From: Streptococcus parasanguinis
GTDB taxonomy: Bacteria > Bacillota > Bacilli > Lactobacillales > Streptococcaceae
Direction of reading: 5' to 3'
DNA: 64,000 nucleotides
Assembly (NCBI RefSeq): GCF_032163505.1
Contig: NZ_CP134147.1
Coordinates: 1,516,501 to 1,580,500 of the forward strand
Both the position numbers and the translations under genes were made by a program. Positions 54,026-63,104 of this stretch are shown here, piece by piece. Numbering within the stretch: position 1 is the stretch's first letter; each line of letters opens with the position of its first letter. The notes under the pieces are model-generated. The model did not search any database. It saw nothing but the letters and a program-made list of their open reading frames with translations, and had not been told where the DNA came from.

Positions 54026-55504
54026 TTATTCTTCTTTAGAAGCTAACTCCTCTGCTTCAATGACCGGTTGTTCTCCTTCTTTGAGTTTATTGACCGTCAT
54101 ATTGACCCCAAGGGCTCCTGCTAGCAATTGACGAATATCAAATCCGGCTCCTTGAGAGACTTGGTCGATACTTTGCATAATATCGCCCACCATCTTAGAA
54201 GCATTGCCTTCCCCGTACATGGTGATCTTATCAACCTTGGTTAATGGTTCTGCGACAGCACGCGCAATTTCAGGCAACTTGTCAACGACCATTTCAGTAA
54301 TGGCTGCTTCTTGCATTTTCTTCATCGCTTCGGCCTTTTGGTCCAAACCTTTGGCTTCGGCTTCCAGTTTCAAGCGAATAGCTTCAGCCTCGGCACGACC
54401 TTTGGCTTCAATAGCTTCGGCCTCTTGCAATTGGGCAAATTTCTCAGCTTCGGCTTGGGCTTTCCGAGCTTCGGCTTCTTTTTGTGTTTCGAAGAGTTCA
54501 GCTTCGGCCTTGCGTTGGCGTTCGATCAATTCTGCTTCTGCAGCTTGTTGACGCGCATATTTTTCAGCTTCAGCTTGTTTGCGGATGTTGGCATCCAATT
54601 CTTGCTCACGAACCTTAACTTCGCGCTCTTTGACTTCCGCTTCTTTTTCCTGTTTCATGATATTGGCTTCGGCTGCCACGCGCTCTTGTTCACGACGTTG
54701 CACTTCTGCCTCAATTCCTTTAGCGGCATCTGCTTTTGCTTGGGCAATGTCTGCTTCTTGCTTGAGGGCTGCTTGTTTGAGTTTCAGTTCATTTTGTTTT
54801 TGCGCAATTTCAAGATCGGCAGCGACGCGTTTGTCGTTAGCCAATTTATCTTGTTCTGCTTCGACTTCCTTGCGTTCACGTTCTGCTTTGGCTTTGGCAA
54901 TCAAGGCATCTTTCTTAATGGTTTCAACATTTTCAATCCCAAGGTTATCGATGACTCCCCCTTCATCAGAGAAGGATTGAACCGTAAAGGCGATGACTTC
55001 TAGACCCATTTTAGCCAAGTCTGGCGCTACGTTGTCTTGCACTTTTGAGGCAAACTCTTGACGGTCATTGACCATCTTACGGAGCTCCATCTGACCGATC
55101 ACTTCCCGCAAGTTTCCTTCCAAGACATCTTGGACAGAATTGGAAATATCTGTCGTATTCCAGTTCAAGAAGTTTTCTGCAGCCCGGGCAATCATTTCAT
55201 CGGTTGTACCAATTTTTAATTTAACAGCTGCATCGGCACGGACGTTAATGAAGTCCAGTGTTGGGACTGCTTCTGACGTCCGAACATCTGTCGAGAATTG
55301 CTCAATATCAAGATAAGAGCGTTGTTCGACAAAGGGAATCATAAAGCCAGCTTTCCCACGCAAGTGACGTTGCTTCCGAAGACCGGTAATGACCACGACT
55401 TCGTTGGGTTTAGCGTTCACATAACCTTTAACAAGCAAAATCAAAATAATAACTGCGACTATTAGGCCGGTAATCAACCAACCTGGAATAAATAAATTAT
55501 CCAT
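54026..55504 (-). CDS. floT: Flotillin-like protein FloT
   Basis: Membrane scaffold protein of 492 residues. One N-terminal membrane helix (LITGLIVAVIILILLVKGYV) precedes an SPFH/band 7 domain (about 30-200) and a long helical coiled-coil stretch with many Glu-Ala repeats (about 200-410, such as KAEAELFETQKEAEARKAQ). It organises functional membrane microdomains in relatives. There is no NfeD partner gene beside it. The gene is monocistronic, with its own ribosome-binding site (AAGGAG) and a terminator. Confidence 0.9.
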   Translation of the reverse strand: MDNLFIPGWLITGLIVAVIILILLVKGYVNAKPNEVVVITGLRKQRHLRGKAGFMIPFVEQRSYLDIEQFSTDVRTSEAVPTLDFINVRADAAVKLKIGTTDEMIARAAENFLNWNTTDISNSVQDVLEGNLREVIGQMELRKMVNDRQEFASKVQDNVAPDLAKMGLEVIAFTVQSFSDEGGVIDNLGIENVETIKKDALIAKAKAERERKEVEAEQDKLANDKRVAADLEIAQKQNELKLKQAALKQEADIAQAKADAAKGIEAEVQRREQERVAAEANIMKQEKEAEVKEREVKVREQELDANIRKQAEAEKYARQQAAEAELIERQRKAEAELFETQKEAEARKAQAEAEKFAQLQEAEAIEAKGRAEAEAIRLKLEAEAKGLDQKAEAMKKMQEAAITEMVVDKLPEIARAVAEPLTKVDKITMYGEGNASKMVGDIMQSIDQVSQGAGFDIRQLLAGALGVNMTVNKLKEGEQPVIEAEELASKEE

Positions 55505-55560
55505 ACTTTTTCTCCTTTTTAGAGGTCTCCCCTCTGTTATTTATTAATCCTAGTATATCA

Positions 55561-55591
55561 AAAGAAGGCCTTTCCTCAAAGAAAAGACCTG
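55561..55591 (-). terminator. Terminator after the YceD gene
   Basis: AGGTCTTTTC...GAAAGGCCT hairpin followed by TCTTTT on the minus strand. Confidence 0.65.
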
Positions 55592-55627
55592 TATTTATGT
55601 CTAAATTTATCAAATGTAATCTCTAGC

Positions 55628-56167
55628 TTATTCTTCGTCAAACAAGCCATTTAGACCAGCGAAAGGACTGTTTTCTTCTTTCTTAATCGCTTGAGCGGCT
55701 TGGTATTCTTCTTCGGATAGGATTTTCCAATCATTGCCTTCGATAAAACCTTGTCCAGCCTCTTCTTCTGGAGTGAGAACCTTGAGGGGAATATTGAGCA
55801 GGATATTATCCGCTACACTCTCACTCAGGTCAATCTTCCCACCTTCGATTGGAAGGATCAAGTCTTCCTCTAGGGCCTCGATATCTGCGTCAGACTGTAC
55901 ATCCTCCGCAAACACTTCTGTTACAGGATAGCTTTCTTGAAGCTCGACAGGCTCCATGCTTCGGCTAGAGGCCAAAACGATGGTATAGCTCAACTGGTAA
56001 TCCAAGACATAGAGGCCTGTATCATAGGCTACTCGTCCTGTTGCTGTCACATTCTTTAAATCAAGAATTTCTGGATTACGCTTTTGCAATTCTTTGAGCA
56101 AATCCAACTCTTGATCAAAGGCTAGTCCTTCAGGATTTTTACGGATTTCTTGTGTAAATAGGTTCAT
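55628..56167 (-). CDS. YceD family (DUF177) protein
   Basis: Protein of 179 residues matching the DUF177/YceD family, linked to ribosome assembly or 23S rRNA in other organisms. The central GRVAYDTGLYVLDYQLSYTIVLASSRSMEPVEL region and the ILPIEGGKIDLSESVADNILLNIPLKVL stretch are the conserved parts. The rpmF gene that usually follows in other bacteria is not here. I chose ATG 56167 after GAGGAC; the longer frame has no ribosome-binding site. Confidence 0.85.
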   Translation of the reverse strand: MNLFTQEIRKNPEGLAFDQELDLLKELQKRNPEILDLKNVTATGRVAYDTGLYVLDYQLSYTIVLASSRSMEPVELQESYPVTEVFAEDVQSDADIEALEEDLILPIEGGKIDLSESVADNILLNIPLKVLTPEEEAGQGFIEGNDWKILSEEEYQAAQAIKKEENSPFAGLNGLFDEE

Positions 56168-56364
56168 TCTTTTGTCCTCAAATCTTCTAGATACTACTAG
56201 TATATCATGAAGCTGCCCCTCAACCAAGAAGTCTCCTCAAAAATTTGTTATAATCATGAAAAAAGATACAGTAACTAGGCCAATTGGTGTTGTACACAAG
56301 GTCCCACCATCTCTTGGACAAAAGAGGGTCACTGGCTAGGGCATTGTTAGATAGAGGAGAATTC

Positions 56365-57225
56365 ATGAAAGAAATCGGAGCTGTTTTTCGGCAAATACGT
56401 GAAAGTCGCCACATCTCTCTAGAGGAGGCTACGGGTGGCGAATTTTCGCGCTCCATGCTATCTCGATTTGAAAGAGGAGAAAATGACCTGACGACGCAAC
56501 GGTTTTTTCAGGCTTTGCAACAGATCAAAACCAGCCTCAGTGAGTTTTCTCATCTAGCAGGAATCGATCAGCACTCCTTTATCCCCAAATTGTTGAAAGA
56601 GCACTATGAAAACATGAGCTTGGAACACGATCAAGCCTTGTACCAAAGCTACCAGCAAGCCTATCAGAAATATCAGAAAAAAGAAGACTTCTTAGCCAGC
56701 ATTATTCTCAAGGCCAAAATACTTGGCTTCTATCCTGAGGTAGAGTTGGCTGCTAGCCAAGAGGAACTAGATTTCCTCTATGACTACCTCTTCTCTGTCA
56801 TGGTCTGGGGAAATTTTGAGTTAAGCCTATTTTCACTGACCTCTCCTCTTTTCTCTAGTCAGCTCTATCGACAATACACAGAGGAGTTGGTCCAACGGGA
56901 GGATTTCAAGCTTCTCCTAGATTCCTCTCGTCCTGCCATCAATTCTATTTTCCTTAATGGCTTTTTTCTCGCCATTAGTTCAAATGAATTTGAAGATGCA
57001 TCTTTTTTTGACCACCTAATTAACGACCACTTTTACTCTGAGAACGAAGCCTACCTTCGGACGGTTTATCTCTACGCCAAAGGAGAATTTCTCTATCGAA
57101 AGGGAGAAAAAGAAATCGGTCTTGAAAAGATGGAACAGGCCATCCAGGTTCTCTCTATTCTGGATTGTAAGGACAGTGCCAACTACTACAAACAGGGCCT
57201 GCAAGAACTGATCAATAAATCCTAA
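56365..57225 (+). CDS. Rgg/GadR/MutR-family transcriptional regulator
   Basis: Regulator of 286 residues with an N-terminal Cro-type helix-turn-helix (IGAVFRQIRESRHISLEEA...FSRSMLSRFERGEND, residues 3-42) and a C-terminal TPR-like peptide-binding region (about 70-286). AGAGGAG precedes ATG 56365. Rgg proteins respond to short peptides; no obvious hydrophobic peptide gene is seen nearby. It lies just upstream of the 58-codon gene and MFS gene on the same strand, separated by a terminator, so these are its probable targets. Confidence 0.88.
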   Translation: MKEIGAVFRQIRESRHISLEEATGGEFSRSMLSRFERGENDLTTQRFFQALQQIKTSLSEFSHLAGIDQHSFIPKLLKEHYENMSLEHDQALYQSYQQAYQKYQKKEDFLASIILKAKILGFYPEVELAASQEELDFLYDYLFSVMVWGNFELSLFSLTSPLFSSQLYRQYTEELVQREDFKLLLDSSRPAINSIFLNGFFLAISSNEFEDASFFDHLINDHFYSENEAYLRTVYLYAKGEFLYRKGEKEIGLEKMEQAIQVLSILDCKDSANYYKQGLQELINKS

Positions 57226-57255
57226 AAACTCACAGATCTACTCTGTGAGTTTTTG
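57224..57255 (+). terminator. Terminator after the Rgg gene
   Basis: AACTCACAGA TCTAC TCTGTGAGTT stem with five T residues. Confidence 0.85.
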
Positions 57256-57335
57256 TTGAAAATATGCAACATTAATTTTTTCTTGCTTTTTAGGTTTACA
57301 ATAGGACTATCAAGTAAAGAAAGAAGGTTTTTCCC

Positions 57336-57512
57336 ATGATGACCAAACTAAAAAACCACTTCCTCCGCTTTCTTCTCTCACATACCAGCGTTTATCTGAA
57401 GGATCAGGAACTTCTTCTCTCTGATGATGAGAAACTAGACCTCTTCAAACAGATCGTTCGATCTATCAAACAAGTCCTAGCAACTGATCACGTGAAGGAG
57501 GAAGGCTTATGA
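57336..57512 (+). CDS. Small protein of 58 residues coupled to the MFS transporter
   Basis: The frame begins MMTKLKNHFLRFLLSHTSVY and ends HVKEEGL. The TGA overlaps the MFS start codon as ATGA, and AAGAAGG lies 9 nt upstream of the first ATG, so translation coupling makes this a likely real gene. The protein is soluble and amphipathic (a basic N-terminus, then DQELLLSDDEKLDLFKQIVRSIKQVL). I do not recognise it. Its place between an Rgg regulator and an exporter suggests a regulatory or transport-assisting role, which is inference. Confidence 0.65.
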   Translation: MMTKLKNHFLRFLLSHTSVYLKDQELLLSDDEKLDLFKQIVRSIKQVLATDHVKEEGL

Positions 57513-58726
57513 AACTCTTAGCTCGTAATAATATTTTTGCCTTACTCAGCCTTTCTCGCTTTTTAAATACCCTTGGTGCTGCCATCTACAATCTGGTCTT
57601 TGTGGTCTTTGCTGCCAGCATGCCTCAGCCTAGTCTGGCAGTTGGCATTGCCAATCTAATTGTATTTATTCCTAGCCTCTTTACCATTTTTGTTGGTATG
57701 AAGGCTGACCGCACGAAGAAAAAAGCTAACTGGTTGATCCGCATTGGCTATCTTCAAGCCATCCTCTTCATCCTTATTGCTCTCATGACCAAGATTCCGG
57801 GTTACCTAGCCTTTTCGATTGTTTGCTTTTTAAACATTGTTTCAGATTGTTTGAGCGATTATCGCGGAGGCTTGCAACTCCCTATCATGAAAAAGAACAT
57901 CCCCGACGAGGATTTGATGGAGGCCTATTCCTTCAACCAATTACTTAGTATGGTCTGCTCGATTTCTGGACAAGCTCTAGGAGTTTGGCTACTAGCCATC
58001 AGCCATCAAAATTTCGCCCTGGTCGCTTCGATCAATGCATTGACTTTTCTCCTGTCTTCTACCTGTCTCCTGATGAGAAAAAAGCAGCTGACACATGATC
58101 CCGTCATTGAGCCCCAAAGTAAGAATTCTTTGGTACACGAATGCCAAGAGATGTACCAGAACGCTAAAAGTATTTTTGCAGATGAGGAGGTCCACCACTT
58201 TGGCAAGTTGCTCTTCTCATTGGTTCTTATCAATGCCCTAGGGGGATCCATCTCTGGTATCTACAATTTGCAACTGCTTCACTCCCCCTTCTTTCAGTTG
58301 AGTTTTAGCCAATCCCTCTTGATTTTAGAGGTAGTGACTATTTTAAGCATGGTCTGGGCTAGCTTGACACCCCATGACTATTTTTCCAAGCAATCTCTCC
58401 ATCATATCCTCCTGTGGATCGCAGGTGGGCTGACCATGCTTGGGCTCACAAATATCCTGGTACGCTGGGACATTCTTTCCCTTCTACTCATCACATTCCT
58501 TGGTTATCTTGTTGCAAAAATCAACCCAAAAGTTTCCAGTCTTTTAATGAGTAAATTACCCGCTGAAAAATTAGCTTCTACCTCTAGCTTTTTGGGACTG
58601 ATGGTCAGCTTTGCCATGCCACTTGGGACAGCTCTCTTTTCTAGTCTAGCTATCTGGAGCCTTCCCCTAGCTTGGGGGGCCTTTGCCATCCTTGGTTTCA
58701 CTACCCTCCTCTTAACAACCAAATAA
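57509..58726 (+). CDS. MFS transporter, probable exporter
   Basis: Major facilitator protein of 405 residues with about eleven to twelve hydrophobic segments. The loop between helices 2 and 3 contains GMKADRTKKKANWLIRIGY, the family motif A-like sequence, and helix 4-5 holds SDCLSDYRGGLQLPIMKKNI. The substrate is unknown; macrolide or peptide exporters of this size are common. It is translationally coupled to the 58-codon gene and probably controlled by the upstream Rgg protein. GAAGGAGGAAGG precedes the ATG. Confidence 0.85.
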   Translation: MKLLARNNIFALLSLSRFLNTLGAAIYNLVFVVFAASMPQPSLAVGIANLIVFIPSLFTIFVGMKADRTKKKANWLIRIGYLQAILFILIALMTKIPGYLAFSIVCFLNIVSDCLSDYRGGLQLPIMKKNIPDEDLMEAYSFNQLLSMVCSISGQALGVWLLAISHQNFALVASINALTFLLSSTCLLMRKKQLTHDPVIEPQSKNSLVHECQEMYQNAKSIFADEEVHHFGKLLFSLVLINALGGSISGIYNLQLLHSPFFQLSFSQSLLILEVVTILSMVWASLTPHDYFSKQSLHHILLWIAGGLTMLGLTNILVRWDILSLLLITFLGYLVAKINPKVSSLLMSKLPAEKLASTSSFLGLMVSFAMPLGTALFSSLAIWSLPLAWGAFAILGFTTLLLTTK

Positions 58727-58752
58727 AAAATCCACCGTTTGGTGGATTTTTT
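58725..58752. terminator. Bidirectional terminator between MFS and htpX genes
   Basis: AAATCCACC GTTT GGTGGATTT stem with A-run on the left and T-run on the right. Confidence 0.9.
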
Positions 58753-59649
58753 TTACATTTTTCTTAGGCGAGCCACCCGCTCAGCAATGGGTGGGTGGGT
58801 ATAAAAGAGTTTTTGCAATCCGGATTCTTTTTTTGGATCGTTGATAAAAAGAGCACTGCTCGCATCATCGACATGTCGTTGCATGGGTTCGCTATTGTCT
58901 AGTTTTAACAAAGCATTGATCATCCCTTGAGGATTCCGTGTCAATTCGACACTTGAAGCGTCTGCTAGGAACTCCCGTTGACGAGAAATGGCTAACTGGA
59001 CCAGGGTCGCTGCTAATGGCGCTAAAACGATGGCAAGCAAGGAAAGGATCAGAATAATAATTTCTAAACCACCGCTACCTTCTCGATCATCGTCCCGGCT
59101 ACGGCCACCGCCCCACCACATCATCCGGCCACCAATGCTAGAAAGCATGGTGATGGCACTGGCAAGGGCCACTGCAATCGTAGAGATGCGAATATCGTAA
59201 TTGCGAATGTGGCTGACTTCATGTCCGATGACTCCCTCCAATTCCTCACGGTTCATCACAGCTAGAAGACCTGTCGTTGCTGCAACAGCAGCATTTTGAG
59301 GATTGGACCCTGTCGCAAATGCATTCATAGAAGGATCATCTACAATATAGACCCGAGGCATGGGGATCTGGGCTACCATAGCCATATCTTGTACAATATG
59401 GTAGAGTTGAGGGGCTTGCTCTTCCGTTACCTCACGCGCCCCATTCATCCGCATGACAACTTCGGTGGATTGAAAAACCATGCTAAAGGCATAGATTCCA
59501 CCAATAATCAAAGCTAGGATGACGCCACCAAGGGAGGAGCCTAACCAGAGGTAACCAACGGCTGCTCCGATAAGAGCTAAGAGTATGAAAAAAGCAATAA
59601 GGAGAATCCAGGTTCTCCTTTTATTGCTTGCAATTTGGTCAAAGAGCAT
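58753..59649 (-). CDS. htpX: Membrane zinc metalloprotease HtpX
   Basis: Membrane-embedded M48 protease of 298 residues for quality control of membrane proteins. The zinc motif [12 protein letters not shown] (about 138-149) and the third ligand region [16 protein letters not shown] (about 226) are present, with two N-terminal helices and a further pair in the middle. It abuts the lemA stop codon, a gene pair conserved across streptococci. Confidence 0.94.
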   Translation of the reverse strand: MLFDQIASNKRRTWILLIAFFILLALIGAAVGYLWLGSSLGGVILALIIGGIYAFSMVFQSTEVVMRMNGAREVTEEQAPQLYHIVQDMAMVAQIPMPRVYIVDDPSMNAFATGSNPQNAAVAATTGLLAVMNREELEGVIGHEVSHIRNYDIRISTIAVALASAITMLSSIGGRMMWWGGGRSRDDDREGSGGLEIIILILSLLAIVLAPLAATLVQLAISRQREFLADASSVELTRNPQGMINALLKLDNSEPMQRHVDDASSALFINDPKKESGLQKLFYTHPPIAERVARLRKM

Positions 59650-59650
59650 A

Positions 59651-60211
59651 TTAGTCTCCTAATCCGCTAAAGTCCACCTTTGGTACTGCTTTTTCTTCTT
59701 CAGGCACTTGAAGAAATTCAGCTTGTCTGAAGCCGAACATTCCAGCAATCACGTTTGTTGGGAAAGTTTCCAACTTGACATTGTAATTGCTTGTGACACT
59801 ATTGTACAATTGACGAGCATAAGAAATTTTGTTTTCTGTGTTGGTCAATTCTTCTTGCAATTGCATGAAGTTGGTGTTGGCTTTCAAGTCTGGGTAATTT
59901 TCAGCCACCGCAAAGATGCCTGCTACTTGGCGTGAAAGAGCATCACTGGCTGCCATTGCTTCTGCAGGTGAAGAAGCTTGCGCTACTTGTTGGCGAAGTT
60001 GAGTCACTTTTGCTAGTGTATCTCCTTCGTACTTGGCATAGCCTTTAACGGTTTCGATCAAGTTTGGAATCAAGTCATTCCGACGTTTCAATTGCACATC
60101 AATTTGACTCCATGCTTCACGAGTTTGCATGCGGCTTTTCACCAAACCGTTGTAAACTCCTACTACAATCAACACAAGGACCACAATGATCCCAAGAATA
60201 ATCCAAATCAT
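59651..60211 (-). CDS. lemA: LemA family protein
   Basis: Membrane-anchored protein of 186 residues of unknown biochemical function. One N-terminal helix ([22 protein letters not shown]) is followed by the helical LemA domain with the diagnostic [30 protein letters not shown] and [26 protein letters not shown]. It is usually encoded with htpX, as here, with one nucleotide separating them. Confidence 0.94.
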   Translation of the reverse strand: MIWIILGIIVVLVLIVVGVYNGLVKSRMQTREAWSQIDVQLKRRNDLIPNLIETVKGYAKYEGDTLAKVTQLRQQVAQASSPAEAMAASDALSRQVAGIFAVAENYPDLKANTNFMQLQEELTNTENKISYARQLYNSVTSNYNVKLETFPTNVIAGMFGFRQAEFLQVPEEEKAVPKVDFSGLGD

Positions 60212-60269
60212 TTTATTGAATTCCTTTCATTTCTTTCTACCAGTATATCAAATTTCCCTTATTTTGTGG

Positions 60270-60275
60270 TAAAAT
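60270..60275 (+). promoter_or_regulatory. -10 element 6 nt before the rsmG start codon
   Basis: TGGTAAAAT, a TG-extended -10, lies 6 nt before the ATG. Transcription would start at or next to the start codon. Confidence 0.5.
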
Positions 60276-60281
60276 AAAAGC

Positions 60282-60995
60282 ATGAAACCAGAAGAATTTT
60301 ATGTCCGTTTAGCCGATCTCGGCTTCCCATTAACTGATCGCCAAAAAGAGCAATACGAACGGTATTTTGAGCTCCTCGTGGAATGGAATGAAAAGATTAA
60401 TCTCACCGCCATCACCGAAAAAGACGAAGTCTATATCAAGCATTTTTATGATTCGATCGCACCCATTTTACAGGGCCTGATCGAAAACCAACCCATCCGT
60501 CTCCTGGATATCGGAGCTGGCGCTGGCTTTCCCAGCCTACCCATGAAGATCCTTTTCCCTGAGCTGGATGTGACCATCATTGATTCCCTTAATAAGCGGA
60601 TCAATTTTCTCCACTTGCTGGCTGAAGAGTTGGGCTTAAATGGGGTTCATTTCTACCATGGACGAGCTGAAGACTTTGCACAAGACAAGGCCTTTCGTGC
60701 CCAATTTGATATCGTAACTGCCCGCGCTGTTGCCCGCATGCAGGTCCTCTCTGAACTGACTATCCCTTATCTGAAAGTAGGAGGACGGCTTCTTGCTCTC
60801 AAGGCCAGCAATGCTCCAGAAGAGTTGGAAGAAGCCAAAAATGCCCTCAACCTGCTATTTAGCAAGGTTGAAGACAATCTACAGTATGAATTGCCAAACG
60901 GGGATCCACGCTATATCACTCTTGTAGAAAAGAAAAAAGAAACCCCCAATAAATACCCAAGAAAAGCAGGTATGCCCAATAAGCGGCCATTGTAG
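60282..60995 (+). CDS. rsmG: 16S rRNA (guanine(527)-N7)-methyltransferase
   Basis: rRNA methylase of 237 residues; loss gives low-level streptomycin resistance in other bacteria. The SAM-binding site [17 protein letters not shown] (about 70-86) and the [11 protein letters not shown] segment (about 35) are diagnostic, as is [23 protein letters not shown]. The ATG follows a -10-like TAAAAT by only 6 nt and there is no Shine-Dalgarno, so the transcript is probably leaderless. Confidence 0.95.
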   Translation: MKPEEFYVRLADLGFPLTDRQKEQYERYFELLVEWNEKINLTAITEKDEVYIKHFYDSIAPILQGLIENQPIRLLDIGAGAGFPSLPMKILFPELDVTIIDSLNKRINFLHLLAEELGLNGVHFYHGRAEDFAQDKAFRAQFDIVTARAVARMQVLSELTIPYLKVGGRLLALKASNAPEELEEAKNALNLLFSKVEDNLQYELPNGDPRYITLVEKKKETPNKYPRKAGMPNKRPL

Positions 60996-61031
60996 TAAGA
61001 TACAAAGGGCTACGCGGATAAAGTCAAATAA

Positions 61032-61210
61032 GAGGCTGGGACAAAAGTCCTAGCCTCTCAATTATTTTTGGATTGTCGAGCAATACGCAGTGCTTGAGTG
61101 GGCTCTACTACGCTGATTTCATCAGCTTTTACAGCCCTACTCAACTGTGCGGAGGTGGGACGACGAAATCGAATTCTAACGAATTACCGATTTCTGTCCC
61201 ACTCTCTTTT
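61032..61210. repeat. 180-bp three-hairpin repeat, copy 2
   Basis: Nearly identical to 5524-5702. The left hairpin here is perfect, GAGGCTGGGAC AAAA GTCCTAGCCTC; the central and right hairpins are conserved. It sits between the convergent rsmG and PfkB kinase genes and ends in a T-run, so it can terminate both transcripts. Confidence 0.85.
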
Positions 61211-62113
61211 TTATTTTTGTTTCAATTCTGTTCGTAGGGCTTCTTGTTGCTCTTTTGTCAGATGAACGCCCTTACTTGCAACAATCTGGCTAGAGACTTT
61301 GTTGGCAAATCTTAAGGCTTGCGTCATATCTAAGCCTTCTAAACGAGCGGATATGAAGGCTCCTACATGGCTATCTCCAGCGCCTACTGTATCGACAACT
61401 TCTGTTGGAAAACCGTCTGCCTCATACCAGTGGCCATCATAGGCAACCGCTCCTTTTTCACCCAAGGTGACAATGACTAATTGCCCCGTTCTCTGATACA
61501 AGTATTCGATGGCTGGCTGGATCTCTCTGCACCCTGAAAAAGCCAGTGCTTCAGCCTCATTAACATGGAGAATCGGATGCAGATCATAAATTGCTTCCAG
61601 TCGATCCTTTGGAATCAAGAGTCCGCGTGGCCCAGGTGCGAAAATCACCTGGCCTTCTAGTTGCGAAACAGACTGGACCAATGCAAGACCGGTTGGCTCC
61701 TCGACTTCAAGGCCACATAAGTAGATGTAATCAAACCGATCTGTCTCAATCTCTTTTAGCCACTCTGCTTGGAAGCTATACTCCACTCCGTGGTCCGATA
61801 AGAAGGTCCGCTCACCATCAGACTCTACAAAGCAGTAACAGCAACCATTGGCCCCTTCTAATGAGATGCTAGAGGAAATCCCTAATTGTTTCAATTCTCT
61901 CCGAATAAAATCACCATATATTCCAGAACCGACTGGCGAGACAAACTGGTAGGGTTGCGACAAAAAATGAAGGATATTAACGACATTAAAGGCACAACCT
62001 CCCACAGACCATTGCTGGTGATCAATATGGGCATCTCCTTCACGACTTGGCAAACGATCCAAGTAAATCATCACATCACAAACTGTAGAACCAATAACTA
62101 ACGCAGCTGTCAT
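61211..62113 (-). CDS. PfkB-family carbohydrate/nucleoside kinase
   Basis: Kinase of 300 residues of the ribokinase family. The N-terminal GGCAFNVVNI and C-terminal EVVDTVGAGDSHVGAF (catalytic Asp about residue 252) are the two family signatures. The substrate is not fixed by sequence; sugar, pseudouridine or nucleoside are possible. A nucleoside phosphorylase gene 1 kb away would fit nucleoside salvage, but this is inference. AAGGAG precedes the ATG. Confidence 0.87.
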   Translation of the reverse strand: MTAALVIGSTVCDVMIYLDRLPSREGDAHIDHQQWSVGGCAFNVVNILHFLSQPYQFVSPVGSGIYGDFIRRELKQLGISSSISLEGANGCCYCFVESDGERTFLSDHGVEYSFQAEWLKEIETDRFDYIYLCGLEVEEPTGLALVQSVSQLEGQVIFAPGPRGLLIPKDRLEAIYDLHPILHVNEAEALAFSGCREIQPAIEYLYQRTGQLVIVTLGEKGAVAYDGHWYEADGFPTEVVDTVGAGDSHVGAFISARLEGLDMTQALRFANKVSSQIVASKGVHLTKEQQEALRTELKQK

Positions 62114-62154
62114 CTTTTTCTCCTTACTTTGCCTTCTATTATACCAGAGGAAAG

Positions 62155-62189
62155 ATAAAAAACAACCAACCCCTTGTGGAGTGGTTGCT
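62155..62189 (-). terminator. Terminator after the SDR gene
   Basis: GCAACCACTCC ACAA GGGGTTGGTTG stem followed by six T residues on the minus strand. Confidence 0.85.
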
Positions 62190-62196
62190 TCTCTTT

Positions 62197-62949
62197 TTAA
62201 TCACGGTAAACGGGTTGAGGGCCAAAGGTTTGGGAAACCGGCATGATTTCAATCCGATTGACATTGACATGCTTGGGCTGTTGGATCAACCAAGCTACGG
62301 TGTTGGCAATGTCTTCCGGCTGAATGGCATGGGCACCTCGATAGAGGGCCTCTACCCGTTTTTCGTCTCCTTTAAAGCGAATAGAAGAGAACTCTGTCCC
62401 TTCGCAAAGACCAGGTTCAATATTGCTGACACGAATCTTCTTGCCAGCTAGATCCGCCCGAAGATTGAGGGAGAATTGCTTGACAAAAGCCTTGGATGCC
62501 CCGTAAACATTGGCCCCTGGATAAGGCACAGTCCCTGCTGTAGAGCCCAAATTGATAATATAGCCATCATTTCGTTCCACCATCTGGGGCAAGATTTTCC
62601 TTGTCAGATAGGTCAGGCCGACAATATTGGTCTGAATCATGGTCAGCCAGTCTGCAATCTCTGCTTCATAAGCTGGGGCGAGGCCTAGAGCTAAGCCAGC
62701 ATTATTGACCAAAACATCCACTCTCTCCCAAGCTTTTGGCAAACTGGCAAGTGCATGATCTACCTGAGAAAGATCCGTCACATCCATTTGCAGGGGATAA
62801 AAGGCTTCTCCCAGCTCTTCTTGAAGGGCATGTAATTTATCGATGCGTCTAGCTGATCCGATCACACGATATCCATCTGCTACTAAACGACGGCAAATCG
62901 CTTGACCAAAACCAGCTGAAGCTCCTGTTACTAAAATCGTTTCTGACAT
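62197..62949 (-). CDS. SDR oxidoreductase, YdfG-like
   Basis: Short-chain dehydrogenase of 250 residues acting on a hydroxy acid or similar substrate with NADP. The cofactor motif ILVTGASAGFGQAICRRL (about 4-21), NNAGLAL (about 86), catalytic Ser in INLGSTAGTVPYPG, and the YGASKAFVKQ Tyr-Lys pair (about 153) are present. GGAGG precedes the ATG. It forms its own transcription unit, downstream of the ECF ATPase remnant. Confidence 0.9.
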   Translation of the reverse strand: MSETILVTGASAGFGQAICRRLVADGYRVIGSARRIDKLHALQEELGEAFYPLQMDVTDLSQVDHALASLPKAWERVDVLVNNAGLALGLAPAYEAEIADWLTMIQTNIVGLTYLTRKILPQMVERNDGYIINLGSTAGTVPYPGANVYGASKAFVKQFSLNLRADLAGKKIRVSNIEPGLCEGTEFSSIRFKGDEKRVEALYRGAHAIQPEDIANTVAWLIQQPKHVNVNRIEIMPVSQTFGPQPVYRD

Positions 62950-63050
62950 GTCATTACCTCCATGGATTGTAAAAACGTCCTTGATTGAGAAAGATCCATC
63001 AGGTTCTGTCTCGACTTAGAATCTAGATGAAACAATCCTATCTTGCAAAA

Positions 63051-63104
63051 TTACTTCTTGTATTGGAAGGAAAAATCCTTCAGTTCAATCATTGCTTCTT
63101 TCAT
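63051..63104 (-). pseudogene. 17-codon remnant of an ECF-type ABC ATPase gene
   Basis: Right after the nucleoside phosphorylase stop codon, an ATG opens the frame MKEAMIELKDFSFQYKK and stops. This closely resembles the first residues of streptococcal ECF energising ATPases (MxExFSFxY opening followed by more of the first strand), but no Walker A or anything else follows. The gene was probably removed by a deletion that stops just before the SDR promoter region. Confidence 0.5.

Noticed and set aside
54204..55003. Long hydrophobic-looking frames on the plus strand across floT
   Set aside because: They are shadows of the Glu/Ala-rich coiled-coil codons on the other strand; no ribosome-binding sites.
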